The notes below the pieces were generated by a model. The model had not been told where the DNA came from. It worked only from the letters and a program-made list of their open reading frames with translations, and ran no database searches. A program made the translations under genes and the position numbers. From positions 434,001 through 498,000 of the forward strand of contig OZ253558.1 of assembly GCA_965262745.1 (NCBI GenBank): a stretch of 64,000 nucleotides of DNA. Direction: 5' to 3'. This stretch comes from JAJECS01 sp965262745 (GTDB taxonomy: Bacteria > Chloroflexota > UBA11872). Shown here in pieces: positions 43,321 through 51,302 of the stretch. The stretch's first letter is position 1. Each line of letters opens with the position of its first letter.

Positions 43321-43697
43321 GATTGCGCCAAGCATCCCATTTGACGGCCGATCCTCTTTTGGGCGGAGCGGGCCGAGGAGCAGGTGAGGGCTTACGTCGC
43401 GCGCACGCCCAGGCAGGCCGTAGCGGCCGGCTGGGCGGGGACTTACGCACACACCGGCAGGCGCCTCGATCCAGACACTTAGCCTTGGTGATCCGGGACG
43501 TAGGGCAATGGAGCTACGACGTTGATGTCGGTCACCACGTCGACTACCGCGGGACGCCCGGCGGCGAGGGCGGCAGCCAGGGCGTCTCGCAGATCCTCGG
43601 CGCGAGTCACACGAACCGCGAAGCAACCCATCGACTCGGCGATCTTTGCGAAGTCGATGTCTTCGAACACCCAAAGCTCATCGGGGTTGCCGTCGCG
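43321..43697. repeat. Inner direct repeat, right copy
   Basis: About 377 bp matching 32421-32792 in the same orientation. It contains CTCTTTTGGGCGGAGCGGGC and the end of the intact ThDP-enzyme gene. Together with the left copy it brackets the membrane-protein gene and the entire transporter operon (10.5 kb). Confidence 0.8.
43354..43482 (+). pseudogene. Last about 42 codons of the SMC/YhaN-like ATPase
   Basis: The frame reads LFWAERAEEQVRAYVARTPR and on to a TAG at 43480-43482. The FWAERAE-E/K-Q part matches the longer remnant at 32259. Nothing upstream here looks like the ATPase, so only the tail is present. Its stop overlaps the stop of the convergent ThDP-enzyme gene (43479), which shows the original tail-to-tail arrangement of the two genes. 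Confidence 0.6.
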
Positions 43698-45161
43698 TTC
43701 CGCGTACAGGAGATCGACCGCAGGCTTGCCCTGATTGAGGGAGCGGTTGTTGTTGATCACCGTTACCGTGTTGAGGTTGCAGCGCACGGCGGTCTCCAGC
43801 TCGGCGAGGTGATACCAAACCCCACCGTCTCCCGTGAAGCAGATCACGGGTCGGTCGGGAACGGCGCACTTGGCTCCCATGGCCGCGGGAAGCCCCCAGC
43901 CGAGCGATCCCGCGCAGCGCAGGTAGCTCTGGGTCCGGTGCGTGAGATCGATCATCGTGCCCGACCAGATGCCGGCATGGCCTGTATCGGAGACCAGCAC
44001 CGCGTCGGCGGGGAGGATGTCCTGGACCTCACGGCACAGGCGCTCGGGCCGAATCGGGGAGGCTTCGGACTCGCGGTGCGGCTGCAGCTCGGTGCGCCAA
44101 TCGGACACGAGCTGCCGGGCGCGCTGGGACCACTCGGTCGCCGCCGGGCGGGGCTCGATGACGTCGATGAGCTGTTGCACTGCCAGCCGGGCGTCCGCCA
44201 GCAGGTCAACCTGGCTGGGATAGTTGCGGCCGAGCTCGGCCGGGTCGACGTTGATCTGAATCGTAGGGACGCCTGGCTTGGGCACCCGCCAGAAGTGCGT
44301 GGCCTGCCCGCCGGTCTGGCTGCCCACGATCAGCACCAGGTCGGCCTCGTAGGCGACCTGATTGGCACACGAGCGCGAGTAGGTTCCGAGCACGCCAACC
44401 GACAGGGGGTGGTCCTCCGGGATTGAGCCCTTGCCGTTGAGCGACGTCACGACCGGCATCGCGAGCCTCTCGGCCAGCGTGGTGATCTCGCGCCCCGCCT
44501 GCGAGGCGGTGACGCCGCCTCCGGCCAGCAGGACCGGTCGCCGCGCCTGACTGAGCAGCTCCGCCGCAGCGCGAATCTGTCCATCGTCGGGCACAGGCCG
44601 GAAGGCGGGATAGCTCCTGAATGACGAATCCACGATCACCTCGGCGTCGAGTTTCGCTTCCTCAACCAGCTCGGCGGCGATGCCCAGAAGGTCCAGATGG
44701 ACAGGCCCGGGGGAACCGGAGACGGCCTCGCGGAACGCTTGGCGCAGCAGCAACGGAAGCTGGGCGGCGCCATCCACGAGCGCGTTGAACTTCGTGACGG
44801 GCTCGTAGAGCGGCCAGTGATCGATCTCCTGGTAGGCGTGCCGGTAGCGATACTCCGCCGGCCAGCGTCCCGTAAGAGCGATCACCGGCGAGCGGGCCAG
44901 AAACGCATCCTGCAGCCCCGCCGCCAGATTGGCGGCGCCGACCGACTGCGCCAGGGCTACCCCGGGTCGGCGCGCGGCGCGTGCGTAGCCGTCGGCCATG
45001 TAGGCGGCGGCCTTCTCGGTGTGGCACATGACCCGCTTGATACCCAACGGCTCCATGTCCACCAGGGTCTGCTGAAGAATCCCAGGGACGAAGAAGGCGG
45101 CGGATACGCCGTAGCCATGCAGCGTCTCGGCAATGAAGCGGGACCCGGTCGTCGAGGGCAT
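43479..45161 (-). CDS. Acetolactate synthase-like ThDP-dependent enzyme (intact)
   Basis: 560 residues. The catalytic glutamate is in VMCHTEKAAAYMADGYAR. The central domain has PVLLAGGGVTASQAG, and the cofactor domain VICFTGDGGVWYHLAELET with INNNRSLNQG. It resembles 2-oxoacid decarboxylating or ligating enzymes, and no regulatory subunit is nearby. It differs from the other ThDP enzyme of this window (16666-18279) in length and motifs, so they are not recent duplicates. Its 3' end is duplicated at 32575. Confidence 0.88.
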   Translation of the reverse strand: MPSTTGSRFIAETLHGYGVSAAFFVPGILQQTLVDMEPLGIKRVMCHTEKAAAYMADGYARAARRPGVALAQSVGAANLAAGLQDAFLARSPVIALTGRWPAEYRYRHAYQEIDHWPLYEPVTKFNALVDGAAQLPLLLRQAFREAVSGSPGPVHLDLLGIAAELVEEAKLDAEVIVDSSFRSYPAFRPVPDDGQIRAAAELLSQARRPVLLAGGGVTASQAGREITTLAERLAMPVVTSLNGKGSIPEDHPLSVGVLGTYSRSCANQVAYEADLVLIVGSQTGGQATHFWRVPKPGVPTIQINVDPAELGRNYPSQVDLLADARLAVQQLIDVIEPRPAATEWSQRARQLVSDWRTELQPHRESEASPIRPERLCREVQDILPADAVLVSDTGHAGIWSGTMIDLTHRTQSYLRCAGSLGWGLPAAMGAKCAVPDRPVICFTGDGGVWYHLAELETAVRCNLNTVTVINNNRSLNQGKPAVDLLYAERDGNPDELWVFEDIDFAKIAESMGCFAVRVTRAEDLRDALAAALAAGRPAVVDVVTDINVVAPLPYVPDHQG

Positions 45162-45373
45162 AGCGACACCTTCTTACGCGTGCGCGCACCGGCGCACACG
45201 CTATGGAACCACACACACGCGCGTCGAGGATTGTTACTCCGTGCACGCAAACTTCGACGTCGACAGGCTCTCGGAAGGCTCTGAGCAACCTGGGCCACTG
45301 AGCATCCGAGCGCTTGGGGCGGCGATCGGGTCAGAGTCGCCCGACCCATTGATGATTGGCCGTCCTACGCCCC

Positions 45374-45540
45374 GCGGTTGAGGCCGTGACGCAGGAGGCC
45401 CTGACACTTACGCAGGGCTAAGTCGGCTTGAAATGGCGCAGGAATTCGGTGCCGTCGTTCCTCGAAGGGGGCAACGGCCTGCAAAGCGTCCCGAGCGAGG
45501 TTACAGGTTTGGCACGCCTCAGGGGCAGCGCCTGTCCACG
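45374..45540. repeat. Outer direct repeat, right copy
   Basis: About 167 bp matching 30523-30690, same orientation. On the minus strand it includes a short frame with CQTCNLARDALQAVAPFEER. The surrounding 45162-45682 shows no intact gene. A few bases further on, at 45568-45578, GTTCGAGTCCC resembles a tRNA T-loop, but no cloverleaf can be built. Confidence 0.65.
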
Positions 45541-45682
45541 TGATCCTTCGGAGTCCTTGGCAGCGTCGTTCGAGTCCCATTAGGACCACCAAGCTACAAA
45601 CAATCAAGAACTTTCACAATAAGGCGTTGCTTAGGAGTTTAGTCAGACGCTTGTATCGTAGGTCTCGAATGAGCACAGACGG

Positions 45683-45711
45683 TTGACATTACAGTGATCT
45701 CCCGATACGGT
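45683..45711 (+). promoter_or_regulatory. Likely sigma-70-type promoter of the sterol methyltransferase gene
   Basis: A perfect -35 TTGACA (45683-45688), a 17-bp spacer, and TACGGT as a weaker -10 (45706-45711). This leaves about 35 bp of leader before the ATG at 45754. It is the clearest promoter-like sequence in the window and sits in the A+T-richer block together with the gene. Confidence 0.55.
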
Positions 45712-45753
45712 GACGCGGGCTACACCTACGAAAAACTAGTCTAGGGCGCTTCG

Positions 45754-46779
45754 ATGTCAGTCAAGCTCTTCAAAATACTGAAGAACATGCAAAGAACATC
45801 CGGTGTCTCCCCGGCTATCCGCGAGTACGAGGATCGATTCAGGAACGCCAAGCGTGGGGGATTGGAAAATAGACGGAGCGACTACAAGCAATTCACCAAT
45901 CTCTACTACGACCTGGTTACGGATTTCTACGAATATGGATGGGGCAGGTCTTTTCACTTTGCGCCCCGAGTCCCCGGAGAGAGCTTCAAGGCATCGCTTG
46001 CTCGCCACGAGCACTATTTGGCGCACATGCTTGGGCTCAGACCCGGGATGGTCGTCGCCGACCTCGGTTGCGGCGTTGGCGGGTCGCTATTGGAGATTGC
46101 CCGTTTTTCCGGCGCCAAGGTCGTCGGCGTAAACAGCAACGCCTATCAACTCGAACGCGCCCGGGAACTAACCGAAGAAGCGGGTCTGACTCATCTAGCT
46201 GAGTACATGCACTGCGACTTCCTGCACGTCGATGCTCCGGACGAATCGTTCGACGCGGTCTACGCCATCGAGGCAACTTGCTGTGCACCGGACAAACTCA
46301 GCGTCTATGGAGAGGCTTTTCGACTTCTGAAGCCGGGTGCGTGCTTCGGTGTATACGAATTCTGCTTGACTGATCGCTTCAACGCCGAAGATCCTCTCCA
46401 CCTCAAGATCAAGGCCGACATCGAGTTGGGAGGCGGCCTCCTCGAAATCGACGACGGGCAAACTATCGATGGCGCGCTTCGGTCAGTGGGATTCGAGGTG
46501 TTGGAAACACGAGACCTTTCAGCACAGACCGGTCCGTCAATTCCGTGGTACCAGCCTCTGATTGGCACACGTCTTTCTGTGGCCGCCTTTCGCAGCTCAA
46601 GGATCGGACGCTGGGTCACCCACAATTCGCTGAGAGTGCTCGAGGTGCTCCACATTGCGCCGCAAGGAACGGTTCGCGTATCGAAGACCTTGAATCTCTG
46701 CGCAATGGCCATGGCCGAGGCGGGCCGGCTCGGCATCTTCACGCCGATGTACTTCCTCCATGCCCGCAAACCGGCATAG
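45754..46779 (+). CDS. Sterol C-24 methyltransferase homologue (ERG6/SMT type)
   Basis: 341 residues, the length of plant SMT1. In order: DYKQFTNLYYDLVTDFYEYGWG (part; YEYGWG at 59-64) and SFHFAPR form SMT region I. DLGCGVGGSLLEIARFSGA (GCGVGG at 105-110) is the SAM site. YAIEATCCAP (170-179) and YEFCLTDRFNAEDPLH (201-216) are SMT regions. The C-terminal sterol-MT domain (IPWYQPLIG, IAPQGTV, IFTPMYFLHARKP) is complete. SMTs add a methyl from SAM to C-24 of the sterol side chain. Position 177 is Cys where eukaryotic enzymes have His (EATCHAP). G+C is near 50% (30 of 60 at 45841-45900). No other sterol gene is in view, so the substrate may be an external sterol. Confidence 0.88.
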   Translation: MSVKLFKILKNMQRTSGVSPAIREYEDRFRNAKRGGLENRRSDYKQFTNLYYDLVTDFYEYGWGRSFHFAPRVPGESFKASLARHEHYLAHMLGLRPGMVVADLGCGVGGSLLEIARFSGAKVVGVNSNAYQLERARELTEEAGLTHLAEYMHCDFLHVDAPDESFDAVYAIEATCCAPDKLSVYGEAFRLLKPGACFGVYEFCLTDRFNAEDPLHLKIKADIELGGGLLEIDDGQTIDGALRSVGFEVLETRDLSAQTGPSIPWYQPLIGTRLSVAAFRSSRIGRWVTHNSLRVLEVLHIAPQGTVRVSKTLNLCAMAMAEAGRLGIFTPMYFLHARKPA

Positions 46780-46877
46780 TGCAATGCAGTCGTCGCGTAG
46801 TGAGAGGCTGCGGAAGAATGGGGTGGCAGGCCTGCGAGCGATGGGTTGGGACGTCCCGCGCTGCCGTGCGGATGGTT

Positions 46878-47417
46878 CTACTCGCTTGCCGGCGGGAACG
46901 GATCCTGCTGACTAACAAACGCCTGTGACTCGCGGATGGAGATGTCCCGCTTCGTCTTGTCTCCCCACAGCCTCTTTATGTAGGTCAGAACATCGATGAT
47001 CTCGTCGTGGCTGAGCTGGTCGCCAAAGGCCGGCATGGCGCTCGTGAAACCCGTATCGCGAGGGTCTTCGAGCGACTTTCCGCCTTGGCTGACAATTCGA
47101 TACAAGAGGCCGTCCCCGTGGTGCCACGTGTGGCCGTCGCCGTTGAGCGGGGGCGGCGGCAGGGTGCCGTCGGCCTTCTTAATGTGCCAATCGGGTTGAC
47201 CCTCGCCGGACGGTCCGTGGCAGGTGGCGCAATTGGCGGCGAATAGTTCCTGGCCTGTTGGAGCGGCCTCGACCGTGGCTGTGCTGACCGGAGTCGGGCG
47301 ATCCTCGTCTGGAGGGGACGCGCAGGCGGTGATCAAGATGAAGGCGAGCGTCAGCAAGAGGAAGGCCGCAGCGCAGCCGACAGCCCTAAGGTCGATTGAG
47401 CGGACGCAGTCCACCAT
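46878..47417 (-). CDS. Lipoprotein cytochrome c, class I (second of pair)
   Basis: About 179 residues from ATG 47417 (AGGAG 12 nt upstream; an alternative ATG is at 47441). A hydrophobic segment ending in LITAC suggests a lipid-anchored electron carrier on the outer face. The haem attachment site is NCATCHGPSGEG and the methionine ligand lies in TSAMPAFGDQL. One haem only. It follows another lipoprotein cytochrome c by about 80 bp in the same direction. No oxidase or reductase genes adjoin. Confidence 0.88.
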   Translation of the reverse strand: MVDCVRSIDLRAVGCAAAFLLLTLAFILITACASPPDEDRPTPVSTATVEAAPTGQELFAANCATCHGPSGEGQPDWHIKKADGTLPPPPLNGDGHTWHHGDGLLYRIVSQGGKSLEDPRDTGFTSAMPAFGDQLSHDEIIDVLTYIKRLWGDKTKRDISIRESQAFVSQQDPFPPASE

Positions 47418-47498
47418 TGACAGGGCCTTCTCCTGCTGCATCAGCGCACCATTCGCCGTTGTTGCGGCGAGCCGCCAAGGATCTGACACGGCTTCGGC

Positions 47499-47993
47499 TT
47501 AGCACACGGTTGCAAAGGCATCACCCTCGAAGATGCCGTCGGCGCGCTGCAACTCGCGGACATAGCAGATGATCCTCTCCACGTCATCCGCCGACACAGT
47601 CGCGACGGGGGGCATGGCGCCAAACGTCCAGTGGTGTTGCGGCACGCCCTTGCCCGCCGCATTGCGAAAGCTGAAGTCCGAGTGGTGGCCCGGGTGGTAG
47701 ATGCGGTCGATGAGCGTTGGCCCCTGATCGGTCCCGGAGGCATTCACTCCGTGACAGAGCGAGCAGTTGGCATTAAACAGCTCTTCGCCGGCGCGAGCCA
47801 TGTCGGACAAGGCGAGACGAGCAGTGTCGGATGAGGCGGGTGTTGTCACCGCGGCCTGCTCGGTAACTGGCGGTTGCGTGGTCGCGTCCTGGGCGGCGCT
47901 TTCTTCGCCGCATCCGACAACTGTGAGCAGGACGACGGCCGCGGCCATGGCGAAGACAAGATGCCGACCGATTGAGGTTTTGCCTCTGGTCAT
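47499..47993 (-). CDS. Lipoprotein cytochrome c, class I (first of pair)
   Basis: 164 residues from ATG 47993. The signal (HLVFAMAAAVVLLTVVGC) ends in a lipobox cysteine and is followed by a Thr/Ala/Gln-rich linker. The haem site is NCSLCHGVNASG and the distal methionine is probably in FGAMPPVATVSADDV. Two such membrane-tethered cytochromes in tandem could shuttle electrons between a quinol-oxidising complex and a terminal oxidase, both encoded elsewhere. That role is inference. Confidence 0.88.
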   Translation of the reverse strand: MTRGKTSIGRHLVFAMAAAVVLLTVVGCGEESAAQDATTQPPVTEQAAVTTPASSDTARLALSDMARAGEELFNANCSLCHGVNASGTDQGPTLIDRIYHPGHHSDFSFRNAAGKGVPQHHWTFGAMPPVATVSADDVERIICYVRELQRADGIFEGDAFATVC

Positions 47994-48353
47994 AGCTGGG
48001 ACACCCTTCCCGCGGCTGCTGCGCCGATCTTCTGTGATCCCCGGCAGCAAGGCTTGAGTCGGAAAATCCTGCCGCCCGACGATATCAACACGGACGCCTC
48101 CTTCTGCGTCTGGCACAATCCTGCCTTCTTCTGGGACCTGCCGGAGTGAGCCCTACCGTGCCCGTCGAGTCCAACGCATTGCCAACCCCTGGTGTGGCCC
48201 CGCTCTTGCGCGAACGCACGATCCGCTCCGCAACGAAGCGCATCCGCTCGAGAGACGGCCCGCACAAGACCGGTCTGCGCGTTCTGATGGTTCATGCCCG
48301 GTGGTTGATTGTGCGACGCTCCGTCGTGTGGGGGCCGGTGAAGGAGAGGCGCG
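47994..48353. other. Divergent intergenic region
   Basis: 360 bp between the divergent cytochrome and dioxygenase genes. A 73-codon plus-strand frame at 48146-48367 runs into the dioxygenase start but has no recognisable motif, so I do not call it a gene. GGAGAG at about 48343 is the ribosome-binding site of the dioxygenase gene. No clear promoter boxes. Confidence 0.4.
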
Positions 48354-49148
48354 ATGTCCGCCGTTGAAGTGACGCAGGCGATGGTGGATTTCTACCGCGT
48401 CCATGGGGCGGTCAAGCTGCCGGGACTCATCAGTCGCCAGGAGGCCGCTGCGTACCGCGAGGTGGCGATGGAGCTGCTGCTGGCGGGACCGACGGGCGAG
48501 CTGGACATCGACGGCGCGAACCAGCAGCGGGTGCAGGTGTGGAAGTGGAACGAGACCCTGCGTGGGTTGACGATGCTTCCCCGGCTCGGGGCGGCCGCCG
48601 AGCGGCTGGCGGGGATGCCTTTGCGGCTGTGGCACGACGACATCATCGCCAAGCCGCCGCACAACGAGGGGCCGACCCGGCCTCACCAGGACATGCCCCT
48701 GTGGCCGCTGGGCAACGCGCCCGGCGCCCTCACGGCGTGGATAGCGTTGCAGGACACGTCCATCGAGATGGGTTGCATGAGCTTCGCTATGGGCAGCCAG
48801 CGCTGGACGGACCTCCCGAAGGAAGTGGCCCACGGCCACCGCCCCGATGTCGCCAAGGGCTCGTTGCAGGGCGTGGCGGAAGTCGCGTGGCTGCCGCGCA
48901 TCACCATCCCGCTCGAGGCGGGCGATTGCACCTTTCACAACGGCTACACGTTCCACATGGCGGGACCGAATCTCACTGACGAGTGGCGCGTGGCCCACCG
49001 AGCCGTGATGGTGGACGCGGCCGCTGTCTATGACCCGCACTTGCCGCATCCTGTGATCGACGACCTGGGCCTAGATCCCGGCGACGGACTCCCCGACAGC
49101 GCCTTTCCTCTGGTTGCGGGCTGGGCCGAGGCGGCCACGCCGGGCTAG
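48354..49148 (+). CDS. Phytanoyl-CoA dioxygenase (PhyH)-like Fe(II)/2-oxoglutarate oxygenase
   Basis: 264 residues of the double-stranded beta-helix type. The iron triad is H111-x-D113 in RPHQDMPLW and H201 in NGYTFHMAGPN. R212 or R216 (EWRVAHRAVM) is placed to hold 2-oxoglutarate. Members hydroxylate small molecules, and the exact substrate is not evident. The following GH32-like gene begins 28 bp downstream on the same strand, so the pair is likely co-transcribed. Confidence 0.88.
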   Translation: MSAVEVTQAMVDFYRVHGAVKLPGLISRQEAAAYREVAMELLLAGPTGELDIDGANQQRVQVWKWNETLRGLTMLPRLGAAAERLAGMPLRLWHDDIIAKPPHNEGPTRPHQDMPLWPLGNAPGALTAWIALQDTSIEMGCMSFAMGSQRWTDLPKEVAHGHRPDVAKGSLQGVAEVAWLPRITIPLEAGDCTFHNGYTFHMAGPNLTDEWRVAHRAVMVDAAAVYDPHLPHPVIDDLGLDPGDGLPDSAFPLVAGWAEAATPG

Positions 49149-49176
49149 GCATTTGGATGTGAGCGGAGCGTCGACC

Positions 49177-50598
49177 GTGAGCGCGGAGGACGACCGACGG
49201 CGACTCGCCGGCGATCCGTACCGACCCGTGTATCACTTCGCCGCGCCGGCCAACTTCACCGGCGATCCCAACGGGACGATCTTCTGGGACGGCGCCTACC
49301 ACCTCTTCTACCAGCACAACCCCGACGGGGCCTATGACAACCCGCGGCGGATGCACTGGGGTCATGCGGTCAGCCGCGATCTGATCCACTGGCAGGACCT
49401 GCCCATTGCGCTGGCGCCCGAGCCGGGGGAACCGGACCGCCTGGGCTGCTACAGCGGCGGCGCGATCGACCTCGAGGGCGTGCCGGCGCTGGTGTACTTC
49501 GGGAGTCCCGACGGCATCTGCGTCGCGACCAGCCGCGACGAGTTGCGGACCTGGTCGCGGCATCGCTCGAATCCGCTGATCCCGCAGTCAACCGACCCGG
49601 AGTCCGAGTGGCGCGCTTGGGACCCGTTCGTCTGGCGGGACGGCGACGCGTGGTATCTCGTCTGCGGCGGCAAGATCGACGGAGCGGGCGACACGGCGTT
49701 TCTCTTTCGTTCCCATGATTTTGTGGATTGGGAGTATCGCGGCCCGCTCTACGCTCCCGGCAACGAGAGCGATTGCTCGGTCCCGGACCTGTTCAGGCTG
49801 GGCGATGCGCACGTGCTGCTGTTCGCCAGCCACGAGCGCGGCGTGCAGTACTACGTCGGCGAGCTGGCCGGTGAACGATTTACACCGCGGCGTCACGGAC
49901 GCATGAACTTTGCCGGCTTCTCGCTCGAGAGCGGCACGCTCTGCGCCTCGATCACGCTGTGCGACGGCGCCGGCCGGCGCGTCATGTTCGGCTGGGTCAC
50001 GGAGGGCCGCACGGAAGCCGCCCAGCGGGCGTCCGGCTGGTCGGGCGTGATGTGCCTGCCGCGGGTGCTGTCCCTGGGCGGCGATGGTCACTTGCGGATC
50101 GAGCCCGTGCCCGAGCTGCGCGTGCTGCGCGGCGCTCACCAGCGGTTCGATGGCCTGCCCGTGCCGGCCGGCGCAACGGTCGAGTTGCCGGGCGTCGACG
50201 CGGCCTGCGCTGAGCTGGCCGTCACCTTCGAGCGTGAGTCCGCGGGCGAGATTGGCGTAATGGTGGGCCGCTCGCCCGACGGCGCGGAGCAGACGCGGAT
50301 CGCCTATTCGCGGTCCGAGGGCCGCATCACGCTCGATCCCGCGGCATCCAGCGCCCGCCCGGATGTCGTTGGGCGCGCCATGCAGCACGCGCCGCTGGTC
50401 CTGGACCAAGATGAGGCGCTGCAGCTGCGCATCTTCATCGACCGTTCCATCGTCGAGGTGTTCGCGAACGGGCGCCAATGCCTCACGCAGCGGGTCTATC
50501 CGTCGCGGCCCGACAGCTGCGGCGTGGCGCTATTCGCCGCCGGCGACACGGTCGTTGGCTCGGTCGACATCTGGCAGATGCGCTCGATTTGGACCTGA
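49177..50598 (+). CDS. Glycoside hydrolase family 32-like protein with altered catalytic motifs
   Basis: 473 residues from GTG 49177 (GGAG 8 nt upstream). The five-bladed propeller (about 1-300) begins NFTGDPNGTIFWDGAYHLFY, where D30 matches the nucleophile of NDPNG. The beta-sandwich C-domain carries LQLRIFIDRSIVEVFANGR, the typical GH32 end. The usual RDP is WDP (RAWDPFVW), and the EC acid/base site reads ESDCSVPDLF, so Asp stands beside Cys. No signal peptide. It may be a fructosidase-like enzyme of changed specificity, or inactive. Confidence 0.85.
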   Translation: MSAEDDRRRLAGDPYRPVYHFAAPANFTGDPNGTIFWDGAYHLFYQHNPDGAYDNPRRMHWGHAVSRDLIHWQDLPIALAPEPGEPDRLGCYSGGAIDLEGVPALVYFGSPDGICVATSRDELRTWSRHRSNPLIPQSTDPESEWRAWDPFVWRDGDAWYLVCGGKIDGAGDTAFLFRSHDFVDWEYRGPLYAPGNESDCSVPDLFRLGDAHVLLFASHERGVQYYVGELAGERFTPRRHGRMNFAGFSLESGTLCASITLCDGAGRRVMFGWVTEGRTEAAQRASGWSGVMCLPRVLSLGGDGHLRIEPVPELRVLRGAHQRFDGLPVPAGATVELPGVDAACAELAVTFERESAGEIGVMVGRSPDGAEQTRIAYSRSEGRITLDPAASSARPDVVGRAMQHAPLVLDQDEALQLRIFIDRSIVEVFANGRQCLTQRVYPSRPDSCGVALFAAGDTVVGSVDIWQMRSIWT

Positions 50599-50698
50599 GC
50601 ACCGCAGTGCGCGGGTTACCCTTAACGCGCGGAGGTGTTCGAGCGCCCGAGTCCGAGACGCGGCGGCATCTCTCGGGATCGGCAAACGTTGGCCACTG

Positions 50699-50771
50699 GC
50701 CCAGGTAGCTCAATCGGCAGAGCGGCGGTTTTGTAAACCGCAGGTCGTGGGTTCGAGTCCCACCCTGGGCT
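50699..50771 (+). tRNA. tRNA-Thr (anticodon TGT)
   Basis: 73 nt without an encoded CCA (TCCCA follows). The acceptor stem is GCCCAGG/CCTGGGC (7 perfect pairs), the D arm GCTC...GAGC, and the anticodon stem GCGGT/ACCGC with loop TTTGTAA. The T loop is TTCGAGT with a 5-bp stem. Anticodon TGT reads ACA and related Thr codons. Confidence 0.95.
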
Positions 50772-50933
50772 CCCATCGAGCGCTCGCGCTGCGATAGGCG
50801 CACTCCAGATCTCAGGGCACGGATGTCCGGTCTGGCCTCTCAAGCGACGCGCTGGCCGCCATTGACCCCACCGGTGGGTCTGAAGCCGCATTGAGCTTGA
50901 CACTAGCTGGAGAGTGTGTACTGTGTAGGAATC

Positions 50934-51287
50934 ATGACACGATTTGGCGAAGCGGTCACTACAACACGGCAGCGTCTCCGCCAGCAGGACCGGCGCTATT
51001 CGTTGCGCCAGGTGGCGGGGCGCGTCGGCGTCGAGCCCAGCTACCTGAGCAAAATCGAGCGGGGGCAGGTGGCCCCACCGTCGGAAGCAACGACGGTCCG
51101 GCTGGCCAAGGAGTTGGGCGAGGATCCAGACGTTCTCCTGGCGATGGCGGGCAAGGTCTCGCGCGATCTCCAGGACACCATCTGCAAACGCCCCGCCCTG
51201 TTCGCCGAATTGATTCGACAACTCAAGGATGCGCCCGACCACGCCATCCTTCACATCGTGCGCGAGGTGCGCGACGGTGACTGGTGA
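50934..51287 (+). CDS. XRE-family transcriptional regulator
   Basis: 117 residues. Residues 5-65 form a Cro/CI-type helix-turn-helix: YSLRQVAGRVGVEPSYLSKIERGQ holds the two recognition helices, followed by LAKELGEDPDVLL. The C-terminal half is a short helical tail. It lies just upstream of, and in the same direction as, a conserved protein of unknown function (15 bp gap), which it may regulate. Start ATG 50934 follows TAGGA closely. Confidence 0.85.
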   Translation: MTRFGEAVTTTRQRLRQQDRRYSLRQVAGRVGVEPSYLSKIERGQVAPPSEATTVRLAKELGEDPDVLLAMAGKVSRDLQDTICKRPALFAELIRQLKDAPDHAILHIVREVRDGDW

Positions 51288-51302
51288 GGAGAGCCCGAGC
51301 CC

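Noticed and set aside
45560..45590. tRNA-like string GTTCGAGTCCC followed by ACCACCA-like bases, possibly an att remnant matching tRNA-Arg
   Set aside because: The flanking bases do not form a T stem or acceptor stem, and the match to the tRNA-Arg 3' end is limited to the common T-loop consensus.
48146..48367. Possible 73-residue gene overlapping the dioxygenase start
   Set aside because: No recognisable motif, basic composition typical of a GC-rich chance frame, and it runs 14 bp into the well-supported dioxygenase gene.
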